A stretch of DNA of 64,000 nt from Ruminococcaceae bacterium UBA7080 (GTDB lineage Bacteria; Bacillota; Clostridia; Oscillospirales; Acutalibacteraceae): assembly GCA_002493595.1 (NCBI GenBank), contig DKZG01000014.1, positions 62,001 through 126,000 on the forward strand, written 5' to 3'. Under the pieces are notes generated by a model. The model ran no database searches. It had not been told where the DNA came from and worked only from the letters and a program-made list of their open reading frames with translations. Of this stretch, positions 1 through 7,984 are shown in pieces. Each line of letters begins with the position of its first letter. The stretch's first letter is position 1. A program made the position numbers and the translations under genes.

Positions 1-285
1 CATCCAAATAGGAAGTTTATCAGCAAGAAAATAACTATCTCTTGGATATTTTTTTAAAGCAGTGCCAATAAATTTCTCGCTTTTGCCTGCATGGTACATA
101 TAGGCGGTATCAAAATAATTAACGCCGCTGTTATACGCTGCATCGACAAGCTGCTGACCTTTTTTGTAATCAATAAGCGGATTTGCTTCGCGTTTAACAG
201 CAGTTTTGCAAGGCAGGCGCATTGCACCCAATCCCAGTAATGATACCTCCGTATCTTTAAACTTTCTGCGATCAACCATAATCAT
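1..285 (-). CDS. Aldo/keto reductase family protein, N-terminal part (runs off left edge)
   Basis: The minus strand reads into the window edge with an uninterrupted frame whose first 95 codons look like the amino end of an aldo/keto reductase. It has a short N-terminal strand, then LGLGAMRLP, the usual first beta strand of the TIM barrel, and further on FDTAYMY, where the Asp and the second Tyr are the expected catalytic positions of an NADPH-dependent oxidoreductase. Two in-frame ATGs lie at 285 and 279. The first is preferred because a GGAAAG stretch lies nine bases upstream of it. The C-terminal two thirds are outside the window, so the substrate and any ferredoxin-like extension cannot be judged. 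No terminator is evident between this gene and cysS upstream of it. Confidence 0.8.
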   Translation of the reverse strand, partial: MIMVDRRKFKDTEVSLLGLGAMRLPCKTAVKREANPLIDYKKGQQLVDAAYNSGVNYFDTAYMYHAGKSEKFIGTALKKYPRDSYFLADKLPIWM

Positions 286-368
286 TCACATAGTCTTTCC
301 GCCCACTAATATTTTCACGTTTCTCGCCTATGGGCTGACAAGTCGTAGTTTGAAAAAATTAAAGAATA

Positions 369-1763
369 CTATTCCTTTGTCCAGGTAACACCCTGAGGTG
401 TATCCTTTAATATAATTCCCTTGGATTTTAAATCGTCGCGGATTTTATCGGCTGCAGCCCAATCTTTATTAGCCCTTGCTTTTTGACGTTTTGCAATAAG
501 TGCTTCAATCTCAGCATCAAGGTCATTGGACTTTCTGTTATATAGAATACCCAGCACACCGCACAGCTCATCAAAAATCTCTGCAGCAGACATACAGATC
601 TTTTTAGAAATATTTTTATCAAGAATTTTGGTATTGATATCCTTAACGAGTTCAAAAACAGCTGAGAGTCCGTCAGCTGTATTCAGATCATCATCCATTG
701 CAGTGATGAATTGTTCTCTGCGGTTTGTAATTAAAGCAAGAAGCTCATCATCACAGGCAACATCATCATTCGCATTTTTGATTGCAAAATCAAGACTTTC
801 ACGACAAGTATAAAGCCTATCAAGAGCAGATTTACACTGTTCAATGATTTCAAGATTATAATTAATTGGTGAGCGATAATGTGATGAAATAAGAAAATAA
901 CGTATTACTTCATAGCCATAAACGTCAGCAATTTCGCGAACAGTCTTAAAATTGCCGAGAGATTTGCTCATTTTAACATTGTCAACGTTTATATATCCAT
1001 TATGCATCCAGTATTTAGCAAAGGTACATCCGTTAGCACATTCGCTCTGAGTAATTTCATTTTCATGATGAGGAAAGACCAAATCCTTACCGCCGCAGTG
1101 AATATCAATTGTTTTGCCAAGATAGCGTCTGTTCATTGCAGAGCATTCAATATGCCAGCCCGGTCTGCCTTTGCCCCATGGTGACTCCCAGTAAGGTTCT
1201 CCTTCTTTTGCTGCTTTCCAGAGTGCAAAGTCAAGAGGATCTTCCTTCTTTTCACCGATGGCAATTCTGGCACCTGACTGCAAATCCTCAATCGGCTGGT
1301 GGCTGAGTTTGCCGTATTCTTTAAATTTCAGCGTACGGAAATACACATCACCGTCAACAGCATAAGCATATCCCTTTGCTTCAAGTGATTGGATTATATC
1401 GATTATCTCGTCGATGTTTTCGGTAGCTTTCGGATGTACCGTAGCATCCTTAAAATTGAGTCCGTGGGCATCTGTCCAAAATTCCTTGATGTATTTTTTT
1501 GAAACTTCCTCGAAGGTAATTCCCTCTTCATTCGCTCTTTTGATTATTTTATCATCAACATCAGTAAAATTCTGAACAAATTTTACATTCATTCCGCGAT
1601 ATTCCATATATCTTCTGAGAACATCAAACACGCAAAGCGGCCTTGCATTGCCAATATGAATAAAATTATAAACTGTTGGCCCGCAGGCATAAATTTTAAC
1701 TTCATTCTTATCTACAGGTACAAATTCTTCTTTCCGGCGTGTCATTGTGTTATAAATCTTCAT
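369..1763 (-). CDS. cysS: Cysteinyl-tRNA synthetase
   Basis: Cytoplasmic enzyme that charges tRNA-Cys with cysteine using ATP. The 464-residue product has the expected length. The class I signature HIGN sits at residues 36-39 and KMSKS in the last part of the Rossmann domain. Cys27 in the CGPTVY segment, a later cysteine in HIECSAM, and the His/Glu pair in HHENE are the usual zinc ligands that discriminate cysteine. A basic helical C-terminal region follows the anticodon-binding helices. Its ATG shares one base with the stop codon of cysE (TAATG), so the two genes are translationally coupled. Expression should follow the cysteine T-box in front of cysE. Assignment is secure. Confidence 0.98.
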   Translation of the reverse strand: MKIYNTMTRRKEEFVPVDKNEVKIYACGPTVYNFIHIGNARPLCVFDVLRRYMEYRGMNVKFVQNFTDVDDKIIKRANEEGITFEEVSKKYIKEFWTDAHGLNFKDATVHPKATENIDEIIDIIQSLEAKGYAYAVDGDVYFRTLKFKEYGKLSHQPIEDLQSGARIAIGEKKEDPLDFALWKAAKEGEPYWESPWGKGRPGWHIECSAMNRRYLGKTIDIHCGGKDLVFPHHENEITQSECANGCTFAKYWMHNGYINVDNVKMSKSLGNFKTVREIADVYGYEVIRYFLISSHYRSPINYNLEIIEQCKSALDRLYTCRESLDFAIKNANDDVACDDELLALITNRREQFITAMDDDLNTADGLSAVFELVKDINTKILDKNISKKICMSAAEIFDELCGVLGILYNRKSNDLDAEIEALIAKRQKARANKDWAAADKIRDDLKSKGIILKDTPQGVTWTKE

Positions 1764-2401
1764 TACAGAGACTCCTTCAAAATTTCAATTTCTTCCTCTA
1801 ATTTTTCAATCTTTTTAAGATTGTTTTTAATTGCGTTCATAACCGGATCCGGAATGTTAATCTGATCAAGATCGTCAATACGCTCACCGTCAATCCTGAC
1901 AACTTCACCCGGCACGCCGACTACTGTACAGTTAGGGTCAACATCTTTAACCACCACTGCACCGGCAGCAACCTTGGCATTACGGCCTATTGTTATAGGA
2001 CCGAGTACCTTGGCACCTGAGCCAATCATAACACCATTCTCAATCGTCGGATGACGCTTTCCGACATCTTTACCTGTACCGCCTAAGGTTACACCCTGAT
2101 ATATCATGACATCATCACCGATTTCGGTTGTTTCGCCAATTACAATTCCACTGCCGTGGTCAATACAAACACGTCTGCCAATTTTTGCACCGGGATGAAT
2201 TTCAATTCCGGTTTTATGAGCAGATCTTTGACTTATATATCTCGCTATAAAAGGCATATTATGACGCAAGAACCAATTTGCTTTTTTATGACTTCTGAGT
2301 GCTTTAAATCCGGGATAAAGCAAAGCAATTTCAATAGGACTTCTTGCTGCAGGGTCATGATCCATAAAACTCTTTATATCTTCTTTGTAAGAGTCAAACA
2401 T
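1763..2401 (-). CDS. cysE: Serine O-acetyltransferase
   Basis: Transfers an acetyl group from acetyl-CoA to L-serine, the first step of cysteine synthesis. The 212-residue product has an N-terminal helical region followed by a left-handed parallel beta-helix of hexapeptide repeats, with GSGIVIGETTEIGDD and GVTLGGTGKD as diagnostic segments. The His of DHGSG and the RHPTI His are expected active-site positions. The C-terminus is a short charged coiled coil rich in Lys and Glu. I chose the ATG at 2401, which has a GGGAGA site nine bases upstream. The frame stays open further upstream only because it reads through the T-box leader. It is first in an operon with cysS, so one cysteine signal controls both making cysteine and charging it. 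Confidence 0.96.
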   Translation of the reverse strand: MFDSYKEDIKSFMDHDPAARSPIEIALLYPGFKALRSHKKANWFLRHNMPFIARYISQRSAHKTGIEIHPGAKIGRRVCIDHGSGIVIGETTEIGDDVMIYQGVTLGGTGKDVGKRHPTIENGVMIGSGAKVLGPITIGRNAKVAAGAVVVKDVDPNCTVVGVPGEVVRIDGERIDDLDQINIPDPVMNAIKNNLKKIEKLEEEIEILKESL

Positions 2402-2420
2402 ACAATCTTCTCCCTTCAAA

Positions 2421-2645
2421 ACAAAAATGCCCCTGTCCCATGACAGAGGCAATGTAATACTGCGGTTCCACTCTTGTTTATACTCAGCTGATAACAGCTT
2501 AGCCTTTAACGGAGCTGACCGGCTTGAAATACTGATTTCCTTCAAGCAACTCAAGAGTGCATTTGGGCAGTTCTGTTATGTGAACCTCGCAGCAATATAG
2601 CTCACTCTCTGAAAAACAGAATACCTGCCTACTTCTCTCTGTCAC
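2421..2645 (-). promoter_or_regulatory. Cysteine-specific T-box leader (specifier UGC)
   Basis: The leader between the promoter and cysE has the parts of a T-box riboswitch. The T-box sequence TGGAACCGCAG is at 2460-2470 on the minus strand. Downstream, a strong intrinsic terminator (GCCTCTGTC/GACAGGGGC stem, 2429-2450, with a T-tract at 2421-2428) can be replaced by an antiterminator that includes the T-box. In Stem I, GGCAG and TCTGTT pair with CTGCC and AACAGA. The internal loop below has AGAAGTA on its 5' side (AGUA loop-E motif) and TGC followed by A on its 3' side at 2559-2561. UGC is a cysteine codon, matching the downstream genes. Uncharged tRNA-Cys should allow read-through. The structure was folded by eye. 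Confidence 0.93.
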
Positions 2646-2665
2646 GGTTTTTATCTATCACTAAT

Positions 2666-2693
2666 ATTATATATTATTTTAGTTAATTTGCAA
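2666..2693 (-). promoter_or_regulatory. Sigma-A promoter for the T-box/cysE-cysS operon
   Basis: The minus strand shows TTGCAA (2688-2693), a 16-base spacer and TATAAT (2666-2671), ending about 20 bases before the T-box Stem I. It starts immediately after the pgsA stop codon, with no terminator between, so some read-through from pgsA is possible. Confidence 0.75.
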
Positions 2694-2696
2694 CAA

Positions 2697-3263
2697 TTAT
2701 TTTGTTTTGATAAGATGCCAGCCGTCTTTAGCATAAATCAGACCGCTTAAAACAGCTACAACCGTCACAATCCAAAATGCAATTGTGCAGTAAAGATTAA
2801 GCCAAGGGGTTGTCATATCTATATTGGCACTTCCCTCACCTATTGCAAGAAGAAGAAAAGTCATACCGGTTGCAGACATCTGTAAAAAAGTCTTTGCCTT
2901 ACCGAAACCGTTCGCAGCAATAACTTCACCGGTCGTTGCCGCTGACATTCTTATTCCCGAAACAAGAAATTCACGTGCAAGCATAAGCATAAGACAAATA
3001 TCGGTATGCCATCCCATATCTATCAAAATAATAAATGCAGCAAAAACAAGGCTTTTATCTGAAAGAGGATCCATCAGTTTCCCAAAATCAGTAACCAGTC
3101 CTCTTTTCCTTGCAATAATTCCATCCACCTTGTCGCTCATACAAGCAATAAAGTATACAAGGAGTGTTGCAACCCAGTGGTAAGGAAAATCAATATATGC
3201 AAATGCCATTAAAAACGGAATGCAGCAAAATCTGAAAACTGTTATTTTATTTGGTAAATTCAT
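2697..3263 (-). CDS. pgsA: CDP-diacylglycerol--glycerol-3-phosphate 3-phosphatidyltransferase
   Basis: Membrane enzyme that makes phosphatidylglycerophosphate, the committed step to phosphatidylglycerol and cardiolipin. The 188-residue protein has several hydrophobic segments and a perfect CDP-alcohol phosphotransferase signature between residues 44 and 69: Asp44, Asp47, Gly48, Ala51, Arg52, Gly61, Asp65 and Asp69 in the D-x2-D-G-x2-A-R-x8-G-x3-D-x3-D pattern. These aspartates bind the divalent metal ions and CDP. It is the last gene of the recA-recX-rimO-pgsA operon. Its ATG overlaps the rimO stop by four bases. The same enzyme family includes phosphatidylserine synthase, but the length and position after rimO favour PgsA. 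Confidence 0.95.
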   Translation of the reverse strand: MNLPNKITVFRFCCIPFLMAFAYIDFPYHWVATLLVYFIACMSDKVDGIIARKRGLVTDFGKLMDPLSDKSLVFAAFIILIDMGWHTDICLMLMLAREFLVSGIRMSAATTGEVIAANGFGKAKTFLQMSATGMTFLLLAIGEGSANIDMTTPWLNLYCTIAFWIVTVVAVLSGLIYAKDGWHLIKTK

Positions 3264-4579
3264 ATTTCTTCTCCTATAAGATCATAGCCATCATAGTCTG
3301 TTATTTTTACGCTGATATAGTCACCGAGAGAATGCACTTGATTTGATTTAATCATAATACCGCTGTCAATTTCCGGTGAATCAAGGTACGATCTGCCAAT
3401 ATAGCCGTTTTCTGTTTTCTCATCAATAACGGCTTTATAGATATTGCCGATACGTTGCTTATTTGCTGATTCGGTAATGGAATACTGAATGTCCATTAAT
3501 ACATCAGCTCTTCGCTGCTTTATTTTTTTATCAATCTGATTTTCAAAATGAAATGCAGGTGTATCCTCTTCAGGGGAAAATGTAAAGCATCCCATTTTAT
3601 CAAATTTAATATCTTTAACAAATCGGCAAAGCTCTTCAAACTGTTCATCGCTTTCACCGGGAAATCCAACCATAAAGGTGGTGCGAAGCGACAAATCAGG
3701 TATTTTGCTTTTCATTTTAAGCAAAAGCGCTTTAAGTGTATCATATGAACCGTTTCTGTTCATTGATTTCAGTACAGAGGCATTACAGTGCTGCAGCGGC
3801 ATATCAATATATGAGCAAATTTTCTCTTCAGAAGCAATAACATCAATCAGTTCGTCAGTAACTCTGTCCGGATAGCAATAAAATAATCTAATCCATTCAA
3901 TTTTGTCGATCTTAACAAGTTGCTTTAAAAGATCGGGAAGCTTATATTTACCGTAAAGCTTCATACCATATTTCGTTGTATCCTGAGCAACAAGAATAAT
4001 TTCCTTAACACCGTTATCCGAAAGTGTTTTTGCCTCATCAAGAATACTTTCCATTGAACGCTCAATATAACCGCCTCGTATACCGGGAATTGCACAGTAC
4101 GAACATTTATTATCGCATCCGTCACTGATTTTCAAATAAGCCCAATGCTTAGGCGTAGAAAGCATTCGTTCACCATCAAGCAAAAGATACTTCTTTTCAG
4201 GGAAAAAGCCGGTTTTAATACCTACAAGAGCCTTCTGACATATCTTAACAATATCTTTGTCAGCACCTATACCGATAACGGAGTCAACCTCGGGAATTTC
4301 CTTTAAAATTTCCTCCTGATACCTTTCTGCCAAACAGCCTGTTACAACAATTGCGCAAATGAGCCCGGCTGTTTTATATTCAGCCACCTCTAAAATGGTT
4401 TCTATTGCTTCTCGCTTGGCATCCTCAATAAAACCGCAGGTATTGATAATCATCAAATCACTGTCCTCTATTGAGTTGGCAATCTTAAATCCGCTTTTAT
4501 TAAGTTTTTTAAGCATAATCTCGCCGTCAACCTGGTTTTTCGGACAGCCGAGAGAAATCATACCAATTTTAAAATTCAT
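3260..4579 (-). CDS. rimO: Ribosomal protein S12 methylthiotransferase
   Basis: Radical SAM enzyme that methylthiolates the conserved aspartate of ribosomal protein S12. The 439-residue protein has the three MTTase domains: an N-terminal UPF0004 domain with Cys12 in SLGCPKN and further cysteines in NTCGF and TGCLAERY for the auxiliary cluster; the radical SAM core with CDNKCSYC (C-x3-C-x2-C); and a C-terminal TRAM domain ending in KITDYDGYDLIGEE. The opening SLGCPKNQVD is characteristic of RimO, whereas MiaB and MtaB begin differently. A separate MtaB paralogue lies at 14915-16198. The start overlaps the recX stop by 11 bases. Confidence 0.96.
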   Translation of the reverse strand: MNFKIGMISLGCPKNQVDGEIMLKKLNKSGFKIANSIEDSDLMIINTCGFIEDAKREAIETILEVAEYKTAGLICAIVVTGCLAERYQEEILKEIPEVDSVIGIGADKDIVKICQKALVGIKTGFFPEKKYLLLDGERMLSTPKHWAYLKISDGCDNKCSYCAIPGIRGGYIERSMESILDEAKTLSDNGVKEIILVAQDTTKYGMKLYGKYKLPDLLKQLVKIDKIEWIRLFYCYPDRVTDELIDVIASEEKICSYIDMPLQHCNASVLKSMNRNGSYDTLKALLLKMKSKIPDLSLRTTFMVGFPGESDEQFEELCRFVKDIKFDKMGCFTFSPEEDTPAFHFENQIDKKIKQRRADVLMDIQYSITESANKQRIGNIYKAVIDEKTENGYIGRSYLDSPEIDSGIMIKSNQVHSLGDYISVKITDYDGYDLIGEEI

Positions 4580-5177
4580 CCTGCTCCAACCTGTAAAACG
4601 CTGATTTTATATCCGAGTACGAAAAGCCTTTGCGCTGTAATGCAGCAATAACCTTTTCCTTCCCCGTTTCTTGCTCAAGCTTTGAAGAATATTTTTTATT
4701 AATAAGTTCGATAATTGTTGAGACATTGTCAAAACTATAGTCCTCAAGCACATTTGTAATAATATCACCATTAACTCCGCGCTTATAACATTCCTGCTTA
4801 ATGTGATTCAACGAATACTTTTTGACATTATAAAAATATTCGACAAGGCTCCTGCAAAAATGTTCATCATCGAGGTAACCGGCTTCAATATATCGGTCAA
4901 TTGCCATCTGTGCACTTTTCTCATCAACAGTACGCAGCAGCTTTATTTTAAGTTCTTTTACGGAATGCTCACGCCTGGAAAGAAAATCAGCACATTTATT
5001 AAGTGCTTTTTTATAATTGATGCCCTCGACAAGCTCCTGCCATTGTTCTTCATTGATATCGGTTCCGTCAGAGATATAATGATCCATCCAAAAATGAATA
5101 TCTGTGGTTATTGCATATTCATCATCAAGGAGCAGATGCACTTTATTTCCTCTGCCCCTTTGGTGTGTTATAATCAT
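4569..5177 (-). CDS. recX: Regulatory protein RecX
   Basis: Small helical protein that binds RecA filaments and modulates recombination. The 202-residue product shows the tandem three-helix repeats typical of RecX, for example the segments with SRREHSVKELKIKL, YLDDEHFCRSLVEYF and the C-terminal ALQRKGFSYSDIKSAF. It starts one base downstream of the recA stop codon, so the two are almost certainly co-transcribed and translated in step, as in many Firmicutes. Its sequence is less conserved than that of RecA, and the name rests on both the repeats and the position. Confidence 0.93.
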   Translation of the reverse strand: MIITHQRGRGNKVHLLLDDEYAITTDIHFWMDHYISDGTDINEEQWQELVEGINYKKALNKCADFLSRREHSVKELKIKLLRTVDEKSAQMAIDRYIEAGYLDDEHFCRSLVEYFYNVKKYSLNHIKQECYKRGVNGDIITNVLEDYSFDNVSTIIELINKKYSSKLEQETGKEKVIAALQRKGFSYSDIKSAFYRLEQDEF

Positions 5178-6305
5178 TTAATCTTCGTCATCCTCAACAG
5201 CAATATCCAGCTTAGCTCTTGCTGCAGCTCGTGTAGTCTTGGCTGCAGGTTTTTCGTCAGCTTCGGTTTTTGCCATAGGGGCTGCCTTCGGTCTGTATTT
5301 CTGCTTAGAAGTTTCTTGAATTTCTGCCATCTTTTCTTTTATTTGCTTTTCAAGGCTTTCTGCAAATTCAGGGTCATTTTTAATCATGGCTTTAACGTTA
5401 TCACGTCCCTGACCGAGTCTCTCTTCACCATATGAGAACCAAGAACCGCCTTTATGTATAATATCAAATTCAACGGCCATATCCAGAATTTCACCGGCTT
5501 TGCTGATACCTGTTCCGTACATAATATCAAATTCAGCCGATTTGAAAGGCGGCGCAACCTTATTTTTAACAATTTTAACTTTAGTGCGTGAGCCTAAAAT
5601 TTCTGAACCATTCTTAAGTGCTTCTCCTTTTCTGACATCAATTCGGATTGATGAATAGAATTTTAAAGCTCTTCCGCCTGTAGTAACTTCGGGATTACCA
5701 TACATCACACCGATTTTTTCACGTAGCTGGTTGATAAATATGATTATGCAATTTGTTTTATTAACAGTACCTGCCAGCTTGCGCAGAGCCTGTGACATCA
5801 GACGAGCATGCTGACCGACGTGACTGTCACCCATATCGCCTTCAATTTCACTTTTAGGAACAAGGGCAGCAACTGAGTCAACAACAATAATATCAACAGC
5901 ACCGCTGCTTACAAGCTGCTCTGTAATTTCCAGAGCCTGCTCACCGTAATCAGGCTGGGCCACAAGAAGCGAATCAACATCAACGCCCAAATTAGCTGCA
6001 TAAATTGGATCAAGCGCATGTTCGGCATCAATAAAAGCAGCCTCACCGCCGGCTTTCTGAGCCTCAGCAATACAATGAAGTGCAAGCGTTGTTTTACCGC
6101 TGGATTCAGGACCGTAAATCTCTACGATTCTTCCCTTTGGCAATCCGCCGATACCTGTAGCTATATCGAGTGAAAGTGATCCGGTTGATATGGCATCAAC
6201 CTTAAGACTTGAATTTTCTCCGAGGCGCATAACTGCACCAGCTCCGTATTTTTTCTCAATCTGCTTCATTGCAGATTCCAAAGCAGTTTTTTTATCCGAT
6301 GCCAT
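5178..6305 (-). CDS. recA: Recombinase RecA
   Basis: ATP-dependent strand-exchange protein for homologous recombination, which also triggers LexA self-cleavage. The 375-residue protein has Walker [10 protein letters not shown] at residues 65-73, a Walker B region around [10 protein letters not shown], the L1/L2 loop segments ([11 protein letters not shown] and the [11 protein letters not shown] region) and the family [12 protein letters not shown] block. The C-terminal tail beyond the core is rich in Ala, Lys and Glu and ends in an acidic run, which is somewhat longer than in Escherichia coli. It has a clear Shine-Dalgarno site (AGGAGG) and its own promoter, and leads the recA-recX-rimO-pgsA operon. 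Confidence 0.99.
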   Translation of the reverse strand: MASDKKTALESAMKQIEKKYGAGAVMRLGENSSLKVDAISTGSLSLDIATGIGGLPKGRIVEIYGPESSGKTTLALHCIAEAQKAGGEAAFIDAEHALDPIYAANLGVDVDSLLVAQPDYGEQALEITEQLVSSGAVDIIVVDSVAALVPKSEIEGDMGDSHVGQHARLMSQALRKLAGTVNKTNCIIIFINQLREKIGVMYGNPEVTTGGRALKFYSSIRIDVRKGEALKNGSEILGSRTKVKIVKNKVAPPFKSAEFDIMYGTGISKAGEILDMAVEFDIIHKGGSWFSYGEERLGQGRDNVKAMIKNDPEFAESLEKQIKEKMAEIQETSKQKYRPKAAPMAKTEADEKPAAKTTRAAARAKLDIAVEDDED

Positions 6306-6334
6306 TAAATTTCCTCCTAATAACTAATATGTCT

Positions 6335-6363
6335 ATTATACTAAATATTGTATTTAAAATCAA
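6335..6363 (-). promoter_or_regulatory. Sigma-A promoter for recA
   Basis: Minus strand TTGATT (6358-6363), 17-base spacer, TATAAT (6335-6340), about 30 bases before the recA start. I found no clear Firmicutes LexA box (GAAC-N4-GTTC) overlapping it. Confidence 0.75.
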
Positions 6364-6422
6364 TAAGTATTACAGATAAAGAACAAATTTTGACTAAATT
6401 TGAAAAAAGAATAAAAAAATAC

Positions 6423-6451
6423 TTGCAATTTAAATTAAGTTGTGATATTAT
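6423..6451 (+). promoter_or_regulatory. Sigma-A promoter for rpmB
   Basis: TTGCAA (6423-6428), 17-base spacer, TATTAT (6446-6451). It faces away from the recA promoter, followed by an AAGGAGGTG ribosome-binding site just before rpmB. Confidence 0.75.
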
Positions 6452-6487
6452 ACCAACTGTTCTAAATATTTAAGGAGGTGTTCGCAA

Positions 6488-6673
6488 ATGGCAAAATGTG
6501 AATACTGCGGAAAAGACGTATCTTTCGGCATCAAGGTTTCTCACTCACACAGAAGATCAAACAGAACCTGGAAACCAAACATTAAAAAAGTAAAGGCTAT
6601 TGTAAACGGCTCTCCTAAAAGAGTTAATGTATGCACAAGATGCCTTCGCTCAGGCAAGGTTGAAAGAGCATAA
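6488..6673 (+). CDS. rpmB: 50S ribosomal protein L28
   Basis: 61-residue basic protein of the large ribosomal subunit. The two CxxC pairs, CEYC at residues 4-7 and CTRC near residues 52-55, mark the zinc-binding (C+) form of L28, and HSHRRSNRTWKPNIKKV is the family core. It stands alone between its own promoter and a strong terminator. In Bacillus subtilis rpmB lies next to spoVM, convergent with it. Here it is about 19 kb away, so that part of the classic order has been broken. Confidence 0.97.
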   Translation: MAKCEYCGKDVSFGIKVSHSHRRSNRTWKPNIKKVKAIVNGSPKRVNVCTRCLRSGKVERA

Positions 6674-6690
6674 TGATTTCGCATAAAAAC

Positions 6691-6719
6691 AGCACCGAGC
6701 AATCGGTGCTTATTTTTTT
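6691..6719 (+). terminator. Intrinsic terminator of rpmB
   Basis: Perfect 8-bp stem (AGCACCGA/TCGGTGCT) with a 4-base loop, followed by a T-rich tract at 6711-6719. Confidence 0.9.
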
Positions 6720-6793
6720 ATTATTAAGACAGTTTTATGCTTTCATCCGTCTTACACTATGACAGCTGTTAAATTAAAAAAGGAGAATATATA

Positions 6794-7441
6794 ATGTTTC
6801 GTAAAAAAAAGACTATCAGCACAGCGTATCTTGATTTAAGGAACTATTCACCCAATGCACTAACTAAAATTAAGAGAATAACTGCATCCGTAATTATTCT
6901 TGCTAAAGAGGCTGAGCAAGAGTATTATGATGCTTTTTCGCAAATCAGAGTGATTTGTCCAAATATTCTTAAACTTAGCAGTGATGCGTTAATTTCTATT
7001 CAAAACGGTTTTTCTGAAATAAATAGCAACACAGTAAATCCGAATGCAATTTATATTATATCCGGATTTTCAATTATTCATTCTTTGCCCGATGATGTTA
7101 CGGTAAGAATTATTATTAACGGATGTGCAATTGTTGACAGCGTTTCACACATTAACCCTATTCAAACGAATGGTAGTGTTTTAAAAGTAAATTTTGATAT
7201 AGAGAAATCAAAAATTTATGAAAATAGTCTTATGCTGGATAAGCAATTTTTAACATGTTGCGAAAATAACTATACGATAATTGTAGGAAATGAACTCACA
7301 ATTACACCGGAAATAAGTATTGAGGATTTGCAAAATAAGAATATTAATTTCATTGTAGGTAATAAAATAAATTGTAATAAAGGAATTTACGGTTACATTG
7401 CTGCAAATTCAGTATACGGAAATAAAATTGAATTATGTTGA
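6794..7441 (+). CDS. Protein of unknown function, co-encoded with a sigma factor
   Basis: I do not recognise a family for this 215-residue protein. The first ten residues are basic (MFRKKK), there is no signal peptide or clear membrane segment, and the rest is dense in Ile, Val and Asn. Short beta-strand-like units alternate with Asn-Gly turns, such as SIQNGF, IIINGC and IVGNEL, spaced roughly 20-25 residues apart. That pattern suggests a beta-helix or beta-sandwich polymer-forming fold, somewhat like bactofilins, but this is inference from composition. It has a good ribosome-binding site (AAAGGAG) and its stop overlaps the start of the sigma factor gene by seven bases (ATGTTGA), so the two are coupled. 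It could be a sensor, a target, or an anti-sigma partner. Confidence 0.75.
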   Translation: MFRKKKTISTAYLDLRNYSPNALTKIKRITASVIILAKEAEQEYYDAFSQIRVICPNILKLSSDALISIQNGFSEINSNTVNPNAIYIISGFSIIHSLPDDVTVRIIINGCAIVDSVSHINPIQTNGSVLKVNFDIEKSKIYENSLMLDKQFLTCCENNYTIIVGNELTITPEISIEDLQNKNINFIVGNKINCNKGIYGYIAANSVYGNKIELC

Positions 7442-7908
7442 AAAATAACAATATTATTGAAAAATTTAATGATATATATTCACGCAGATATAGATCTGTT
7501 CACTCCTATTTTTCAAAAAGATGGTCTCGTGACGAGGCAGAGGATCTTACCCAGATAACCTTTATGAAATTATGGGTCTATCTCCCCTGTTGCGAGGCAA
7601 TAAAAAATGAAAAGTCTCTTATATTCAGTATTGCGAAAAATGTGCTCTGTGACAGAATGAGACAGCGAAAAATTGAAAGCTTCGAACTGTCAGAGGTTGA
7701 TTTGATTGATAAGTCGGATTTTACGGCAAGCATCGAGCTTCAAATCATTTTATCATCTTTGCCCAAAGACGATAAAGAGCTGCTTGAATTAAAAAAAATA
7801 GGAATGTCAAGCAAAGAAATTGCAAAAATTCAGGGAACAAATGCATCGACTGTTCGAACAAAACTGCAAAGAATAAAAAAAGATTTAAAGAAAAAGCTGA
7901 ATACATAA
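7435..7908 (+). CDS. ECF-like RNA polymerase sigma factor
   Basis: The 157-residue protein has the two domains of a group IV sigma factor: a sigma-2 region (about residues 10-75) with RDEAEDLTQITFMKLW, the typical DAEDLxQ-type helix, and a sigma-4 helix-turn-helix (about 105-155) with LELKKIGMSSKEIAKI and STVRTKLQRIKKDL. It would direct core RNA polymerase to a small regulon. The start codon sits inside the end of the upstream unknown gene, and there is no strong ribosome-binding site of its own, so it relies on translational coupling. No typical transmembrane zinc anti-sigma factor is adjacent. Control is therefore unclear, and the upstream protein is the obvious candidate partner. Confidence 0.88.
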   Translation: MLKNNNIIEKFNDIYSRRYRSVHSYFSKRWSRDEAEDLTQITFMKLWVYLPCCEAIKNEKSLIFSIAKNVLCDRMRQRKIESFELSEVDLIDKSDFTASIELQIILSSLPKDDKELLELKKIGMSSKEIAKIQGTNASTVRTKLQRIKKDLKKKLNT

Positions 7909-7949
7909 AAGAACGCGGATTACTGAAATAAGCAGTAATCCGCGTTCTT
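7909..7949. terminator. Bidirectional terminator between the sigma factor gene and plsY
   Basis: A perfect 17-bp stem (7909-7925 with 7933-7949) and a 7-base loop lies between two converging genes. T-tracts follow on both strands, so it should end both transcripts. Confidence 0.9.
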
Positions 7950-7984
7950 TTAATTTTTGCATGAACTCGTGTGGAAAAATGTAA

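Noticed and set aside
2402..2554. In-frame N-terminal extension of cysE by 51 codons
   Set aside because: The extra frame runs through the T-box terminator and antiterminator. The GGGAGA site and normal CysE length fit the start at 2401.
4803..5435. 210-codon plus-strand open frame
   Set aside because: It lies fully antisense to recX and recA, both certain. Its translation has a Cys/Phe-rich composition with no domain.
6306..6420. LexA (SOS) box before recA
   Set aside because: I searched for GAAC-N4-GTTC-type sites. Only imperfect halves (GAACAAATTTTGAC) are present, outside the -10/-35 region, so I do not claim it.
6720..6793. ECF-type autoregulated promoter before the sigma operon
   Set aside because: A CGTC and a TAAGAC/GTCTTA repeat occur, but the AAC -35 motif at the right distance is missing.
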